From: Ascaris suum
Lineage: Eukaryota > Nematoda > Chromadorea > Rhabditida > Ascarididae
Length of the DNA stretch: 64,000 bases
Direction: 5' to 3'
NCBI GenBank assembly: GCA_013433145.1
Contig: CM024175.1
Span: 3,084,516 to 3,148,515, forward strand
Position numbers and translations under genes: made by a program. The notes beneath the pieces are model-generated. The model saw only the letters and a list, made by a program, of their open reading frames with translations. It ran no database searches and was not told the DNA's origin. Below are positions 59,299 to 64,000 of the stretch, piece after piece. Position 1 is the stretch's first letter, and every line of letters begins with the position of its first letter.

Positions 59299-59487
59299 AG
59301 AAGATCGTGGGAAATTGTCGGACAAGGTTCGAGGGAGCCTCAGCCCGACTCACATACAATGTTTCACATGTGCTTTTGATAGTCGTCGTCCGATGAAGCC
59401 TTTTGACCGAATGGGCGGAATCGGCGATGATTTCGTCTCGGAAGCAGTCCGAACCTGAAGAATTCAGGCCAGATGAGGTCGGATGCT

Positions 59488-59560
59488 GGCCCTGTGGCCT
59501 AATGGATAAGGCGTCGGACTTCGGATCCGAAGATTGTAGGTTCGAGTCCTGCCAGGGTCG
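59488..59560 (+). tRNA. tRNA-Arg(TCG), array copy 36
   Basis: Flank type A. Next copy 263 bp on. T4 present. Confidence 0.93.
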
Positions 59561-59750
59561 AGAAGATCGTGGGAAATTGTCGGACAAGGTTCGAGGGAGC
59601 CTCAGGCCCGACTCACATAGAATGTTTCACATGTGCTTTTCATAGTCGTCATCCGATGAAGCCTTTTGACCGAATGGGCGGAATCGGCGATGATTTCGTC
59701 TCGGAAGCAGTCCGAACCTGAAGAATTCAGGCCAGATGAGGTCGGATGCT

Positions 59751-59823
59751 GGCCCTGTGGCCTAATGGATAAGGCGTCGGACTTCGGATCCGAAGATTGT
59801 AGGTTCGAGTCCTGCCAGGGTCG
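59751..59823 (+). tRNA. tRNA-Arg(TCG), array copy 37
   Basis: Flank type A. Next copy 263 bp on. T4 present. Confidence 0.93.
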
Positions 59824-60013
59824 AGAAGATCGTGGGAAATTGTCGGACAAGGTTCGAGGGAGCCTCACGCCCGACTCACATAGAATGTTTCACATGTGCT
59901 TTTGATAGTTGTCATCCGATGAAGCCTTTTGACCGAATGGGCCGAATCGGCGATGATTTCGTCTCGGAAGCAGTCCGAACCTGAAGAATTCAGGACAGAT
60001 GAGGTCGGATGCT

Positions 60014-60086
60014 GGCCCTGTGGCCTAATGGATAAGGCGTCGGACTTCGGATCCGAAGATTGTAGGTTCGAGTCCTGCCAGGGTCG
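60014..60086 (+). tRNA. tRNA-Arg(TCG), array copy 38
   Basis: Flank type A. Next copy 263 bp on. Three-T run. Confidence 0.93.
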
Positions 60087-60276
60087 AGAAGATCGTGGGA
60101 AATTGTCGGACAAGGTTCGAGGGAGCCTCACGCCCGACTCACATACAATGTTTCACATGTGCTTTCCATAGTCGTCGTCCGATGAAGGCTTTTGACCGAA
60201 TGGGCGGAATCGGCGATGATTTCGTCTCGGAAGCAGTCCGAACCTGAAGAATTCAGGACAGATGAGGTCGGATGCT

Positions 60277-60349
60277 GGCCCTGTGGCCTAATGGATAAGG
60301 CGTCGGACTTCGGATCCGAAGATTGTAGGTTCGAGTCCTGCCAGGGTCG
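60277..60349 (+). tRNA. tRNA-Arg(TCG), array copy 39
   Basis: Flank type A. Next copy 261 bp on. T4 present. Confidence 0.93.
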
Positions 60350-60537
60350 AGAAGATCGTGGGAAATTGTCGGACAAGGTTCGAGGAGCCTCAGCCCGACT
60401 CACATACAATGTTTCAGATGTGCTTTTCATAATCGTCGTCCGATGAAGCCTTTTGACCGAATGGGCCGAATCGGCGATGATTTCGTCTCGGAAGCAGTCC
60501 GAACCTGAAGAATTCAGGACAGATGAGGTCGGATGCT

Positions 60538-60610
60538 GGCCCTGTGGCCTAATGGATAAGGCGTCGGACTTCGGATCCGAAGATTGTAGGTTCGAGTCCT
60601 GCCAGGGTCG
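60538..60610 (+). tRNA. tRNA-Arg(TCG), array copy 40
   Basis: Flank type A. Next copy 263 bp on. Spacer has an unusual CTCACAGCCCG. Confidence 0.93.
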
Positions 60611-60800
60611 AGAAGATCGTGGGAAATTGTCGGACAAGGTTCGAGGGAGCCTCACAGCCCGACTCACATACAATGTTTCAGATGTGCTTTTGATAGTTGT
60701 CATCCGATGAAGCCTTTTGACCGAATGGGCGGAATCGGCGATGATTTCGTCTCGGAAGCAGTCCGAACCTGAAGAATTCAGGACAGATGAGTCGGATGCT

Positions 60801-60873
60801 GGCCCTGTGGCCTAATGGATAAGGCGTCGGACTTCGGATCCGAAGATTGTAGGTTCGAGTCCTGCCAGGGTCG
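60801..60873 (+). tRNA. tRNA-Arg(TCG), array copy 41
   Basis: Flank type A with one G missing. Next copy 262 bp on. Three-T run. Confidence 0.93.
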
Positions 60874-61062
60874 AGAAGATCGTGGGAAATTGTCGGACAA
60901 GGTTCGAGGGAGCCTCAGGCCCGACTCACATACAATGTTTCAGATGTGCTTTGATAATCGTCGTCCGATGAAGCCTTTTGACCGAATGGGCGGAATCGAC
61001 GATGATTTCGTCTCGGAAGCAGTCCGAACCTGAAGAATTCAGGACAGATGAGGTCGGATGCT

Positions 61063-61135
61063 GGCCCTGTGGCCTAATGGATAAGGCGTCGGACTTCGGA
61101 TCCGAAGATTGTAGGTTCGAGTCCTGCCAGGGTCG
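61063..61135 (+). tRNA. tRNA-Arg(TCG), array copy 42
   Basis: Flank type A. Next copy 263 bp on. T4 present. Confidence 0.93.
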
Positions 61136-61325
61136 AGAAGATCGTGGGAAATTGTCGGACAAGGTTCGAGGGAGCCTCAGGCCCGACTCACATACAATGT
61201 TTCACATGTGCTTTTGATAGTTGTCATCCGATGAAGCCTTTTGACCGAATGGGCCGAATCGGCGATGATTTCGTCTCGGAAGCAGTCCGAACCTGAAGAA
61301 CTCAGGACAGATGAGGTCGGATGCT

Positions 61326-61398
61326 GGCCCTGTGGCCTAATGGATAAGGCGTCGGACTTCGGATCCGAAGATTGTAGGTTCGAGTCCTGCCAGGGTCG
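61326..61398 (+). tRNA. tRNA-Arg(TCG), array copy 43
   Basis: Flank type A. Next copy 262 bp on. T4 present. Confidence 0.93.
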
Positions 61399-61587
61399 AG
61401 AAGATCGTGGGAAATTGTCGGACAAGGTTCGAGGGAGCCTCAGCCCGACTCACATACAATGTTTCACATGTGCTTTTGATAGTTGTCATCCGATGAAGCC
61501 TTTTGACCGAATGGGCGGAATCGACGATGATTTCGTCTCGGAAGCAGTCCGAACCTGAAGAACTCAGGACAGATGAGGTCGGATGCT

Positions 61588-61660
61588 GGCCCTGTGGCCT
61601 AATGGATAAGGCGTCGGACTTCGGATCCGAAGATTGTAGGTTCGAGTCCTGCCAGGGTCG
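61588..61660 (+). tRNA. tRNA-Arg(TCG), array copy 44
   Basis: Flank type A. Next copy 263 bp on. Spacer starts with the GGTTCCAGGG variant. Confidence 0.93.
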
Positions 61661-61850
61661 AGAAGATCGTGGGAAATTGTCGGACAAGGTTCCAGGGAGC
61701 CTCAGGCCCGACTCACATACAATGTTTCAGATGTGCTTTTGATAGTTGTCATCCGATGAAGCCTTTTGACCGAATGGGCCGAATCGGCGATGATTTCGTC
61801 TCGGAAGCAGTCCGAACCTGAAGAATTCAGGACAGATGAGGTCGGATGCT

Positions 61851-61923
61851 GGCCCTGTGGCCTAATGGATAAGGCGTCGGACTTCGGATCCGAAGATTGT
61901 AGGTTCGAGTCCTGCCAGGGTCG
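61851..61923 (+). tRNA. tRNA-Arg(TCG), array copy 45
   Basis: Flank type A. Next copy 262 bp on. Trailer lacks one G (TTGTCGACAAGG). Confidence 0.93.
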
Positions 61924-62112
61924 AGAAGATCGTGGGAAATTGTCGACAAGGTTCGAGGGAGCCTCAGGCCCGACTCACATACAATGTTTCACATGTGCTT
62001 TTGATAGTTGTCATCCGATGAAGCCTTTTGACCGAATGGGCGGAATCGGCGATGATTTCGTCTCGGAAGCAGTCCGAACCTGAAGAACTCAGGACAGATG
62101 AGGTCGGATGCT

Positions 62113-62185
62113 GGCCCTGTGGCCTAATGGATAAGGCGTCGGACTTCGGATCCGAAGATTGTAGGTTCGAGTCCTGCCAGGGTCG
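62113..62185 (+). tRNA. tRNA-Arg(TCG), array copy 46
   Basis: Flank type A. Next copy 263 bp on. First of the most uniform units. Confidence 0.93.
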
Positions 62186-62375
62186 AGAAGATCGTGGGAA
62201 ATTGTCGGACAAGGTTCGAGGGAGCCTCAGGCCCGACTCACATACAATGTTTCACATGTGCTTTTGATAGTTGTCATCCGATGAAGCCTTTTGACCGAAT
62301 GGGCGGAATCGGCGATGATTTCGTCTCGGAAGCAGTCCGAACCTGAAGAATTCAGGACAGATGAGGTCGGATGCT

Positions 62376-62448
62376 GGCCCTGTGGCCTAATGGATAAGGC
62401 GTCGGACTTCGGATCCGAAGATTGTAGGTTCGAGTCCTGCCAGGGTCG
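62376..62448 (+). tRNA. tRNA-Arg(TCG), array copy 47
   Basis: Flank type A. Next copy 263 bp on. T4 present. Confidence 0.93.
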
Positions 62449-62638
62449 AGAAGATCGTGGGAAATTGTCGGACAAGGTTCGAGGGAGCCTCAGGCCCGAC
62501 TCACATACAATGTTTCACATGTGCTTTTGATAGTTGTCATCCGATGAAGCCTTTTGACCGAATGGGCGGAATCGGCGATGATTTCGTCTCGGAAGCAGTC
62601 CGAACCTGAAGAACTCAGGACAGATGAGGTCGGATGCT

Positions 62639-62711
62639 GGCCCTGTGGCCTAATGGATAAGGCGTCGGACTTCGGATCCGAAGATTGTAGGTTCGAGTCC
62701 TGCCAGGGTCG
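62639..62711 (+). tRNA. tRNA-Arg(TCG), array copy 48
   Basis: Flank type A. Next copy 263 bp on. T4 present. Confidence 0.93.
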
Positions 62712-62901
62712 AGAAGATCGTGGGAAATTGTCGGACAAGGTTCGAGGGAGCCTCAGGCCCGACTCACATACAATGTTTCACATGTGCTTTTGATAGTTGT
62801 CATCCGATGAAGCCTTTTGACCGAATGGGCGGAATCGGCGATGATTTCGTCTCGGAAGCAGTCCGAACCTGAAGAACTCAGGTCAGATGAGGTCGGATGC
62901 T

Positions 62902-62974
62902 GGCCCTGTGGCCTAATGGATAAGGCGTCGGACTTCGGATCCGAAGATTGTAGGTTCGAGTCCTGCCAGGGTCG
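62902..62974 (+). tRNA. tRNA-Arg(TCG), array copy 49
   Basis: Flank type A with CTCAGGTCAG upstream. Next copy 261 bp on. Three-T run. Confidence 0.93.
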
Positions 62975-63162
62975 AGAAGATCGTGGGAAATTGTCGGACA
63001 AGGTTCGAGGGAGCCTCAGGCCGACTCACATACAATGTTTCACATGTGCTTTGATAGTTGTCATCCGATGAAGCCTTTTGACCGAATGGGCGGAATCGAC
63101 GATGATTTCGTCTCGGAAGCAGTCCGAACCTGAAGAATTCAGGACAGATGAGGTCGGATGCT

Positions 63163-63235
63163 GGCCCTGTGGCCTAATGGATAAGGCGTCGGACTTCGGA
63201 TCCGAAGATTGTAGGTTCGAGTCCTGCCAGGGTCG
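63163..63235 (+). tRNA. tRNA-Arg(TCG), array copy 50
   Basis: Flank type A. Next copy 262 bp on. Trailer has a substitution (TTGTCAGAC). Confidence 0.93.
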
Positions 63236-63424
63236 AGAAGATCGTGGGAAATTGTCAGACAAGGTTCGAGGGAGCCTCAGGCCGACTCACATACAATGTT
63301 TCACATGTGCTTTTGATAGTTGTCATCCGATGAAGCCTTTTGACCGAATGGGCCGAATCCACGATGATTTCGTCTCGGAAGCAGTCCGAACCTGAAGAAC
63401 TCAGGTCAGATGAGGTCGGATGCT

Positions 63425-63497
63425 GGCCCTGTGGCCTAATGGATAAGGCGTCGGACTTCGGATCCGAAGATTGTAGGTTCGAGTCCTGCCAGGGTCG
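63425..63497 (+). tRNA. tRNA-Arg(TCG), array copy 51
   Basis: Flank type A. Next copy 263 bp on. T4 present. Confidence 0.93.
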
Positions 63498-63687
63498 AGA
63501 AGATCGTGGGAAATTGTCGGACAAGGTTCGAGGGAGCCTCAGGCCCGACTCACATACAATGTTTCACATGTGCTTTTGATAGTTGTCATCCGATGAAGCC
63601 TTTTGACCGAATGGGCGGAATCCACGATGATTTCGTCTCGGAAGCAGTCCGAACCTGAAGAACTCAGGACAGATGAGGTCGGATGCT

Positions 63688-63760
63688 GGCCCTGTGGCCT
63701 AATGGATAAGGCGTCGGACTTCGGATCCGAAGATTGTAGGTTCGAGTCCTGCCAGGGTCG
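63688..63760 (+). tRNA. tRNA-Arg(TCG), array copy 52
   Basis: Flank type A. Next copy 263 bp on. Trailer lacks one G, as in copy 45. Confidence 0.93.
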
Positions 63761-63950
63761 AGAAGATCGTGGGAAATTGTCGACAAGGTTCGAGGGAGCC
63801 TCAGGCCCGACTCACATACAATGTTTCACATGTGCTTTTGATAGTTGTCATCCGATGAAGCCTTTTGACCGAATGGGCGGAATCGGACGATGATTTCGTC
63901 TCGGAAGCAGTCCGAACCTGAAGAATTCAGGTCAGATGAGGTCGGATGCT

Positions 63951-64000
63951 GGCCCTGTGGCCTAATGGATAAGGCGTCGGACTTCGGATCCGAAGATTGT
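63951..64000 (+). tRNA. tRNA-Arg(TCG), array copy 53, cut by window end
   Basis: First 50 bases only, through the anticodon arm and variable loop, identical to the other copies. Confidence 0.9.

Larger units (their letters stand above)
50151..64000 (+). repeat. Tandem array of tRNA-Arg(TCG) genes, about 262-bp unit
   Basis: A head-to-tail array, all on the plus strand, of 52 complete tRNA-Arg genes and one cut off by the window end. Start-to-start spacing is 260-264 bp. Each unit is a 73-nt tRNA followed by about 189 bases of spacer. The tRNA folds fully: acceptor GGCCCTG/CAGGGTC with discriminator G, D stem GCCT/AGGC, anticodon arm TCGGA-CTTCGGA-TCCGA with anticodon TCG, and T arm GTAGG-TTCGAGT-CCTGC. 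Spacers fall into types by the bases just before the tRNA: A ends GGTCGGATGCT, B ends AGTCAAATGTT, C ends GTCGGATGTT. The array continues past the window. An expressed cluster and a tRNA-derived satellite are both possible. Confidence 0.95.

Noticed and set aside
50179..63893. Dozens of open frames of 64-206 codons on both strands of the array, with repeated products such as MDKASDFGSEDCRFE and PWQDSNLQSSDPKSDALSI
   Set aside because: They are translations of the tRNA gene and its flanks in sense and antisense. The tRNA folds perfectly and is the conserved part; the frames open and close with single-base indels in the spacer.
50151..64000. CRISPR array reading of the 262-bp repeats
   Set aside because: Units are long, contain a full tRNA, and have similar, not unique, spacers; the genome is eukaryotic.

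Overview
This window is eukaryotic and most likely comes from a parasitic nematode of the strongylid type. The genes are split by AT-rich introns ending in TTTCAG, a splice acceptor of the kind used for trans-splicing lies just before the KIN17 start codon, and the two recognisable single-copy genes (KIN17 and PIN4) are animal genes with nematode-like sequence. There is no bacterial gene organisation, and most open frames in the window are noise.

Layout. 1-10.3 kb is AT-rich with a few candidate minus-strand exons (a possible multi-pass receptor at 1.1-2.6 kb and orphan exons at 5.2 and 8.7 kb). 10.3-14.2 kb has two oppositely oriented solo LTRs around a minus-strand exon of a secreted cysteine-rich (Ly6-like) protein; a homologous exon lies at 27.7 kb. 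14.3-22.4 kb is a broken BEL/Pao LTR retrotransposon with gag, protease, reverse transcriptase, RNase H, integrase and an extra 3' region that may be envelope-like; a solo LTR of the same family lies at 48.2 kb. 29.7-30.15 kb holds three decaying tRNA-Glu copies, followed at once by a Merlin/IS1595-type DNA transposon with terminal inverted repeats (30.16-32.75 kb). 33.5-43.6 kb is a KIN17 gene and 45.05-47.65 kb is a PIN4 (parvulin) gene, both on the plus strand.

50.15-64.0 kb is the outstanding feature: a head-to-tail array of tRNA-Arg(TCG) genes, 52 complete copies plus one cut by the window end, at a period of 260-264 bp. The tRNA and about 30 bases after it are almost invariant, while the rest of the spacer varies. 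No T-run of four or more follows the tRNA closely; the first is about 76 nt downstream, or about 100 nt in some units.

A caution applies throughout. Breaks in KIN17, PIN4, the Ly6-like exon and the tRNA-Glu, and most length differences between array units, are losses of one base from short homopolymers. That looks like residual sequencing error, so some 'pseudogene' features may be intact in the animal. Domain and family assignments are by recognition, not by database search.
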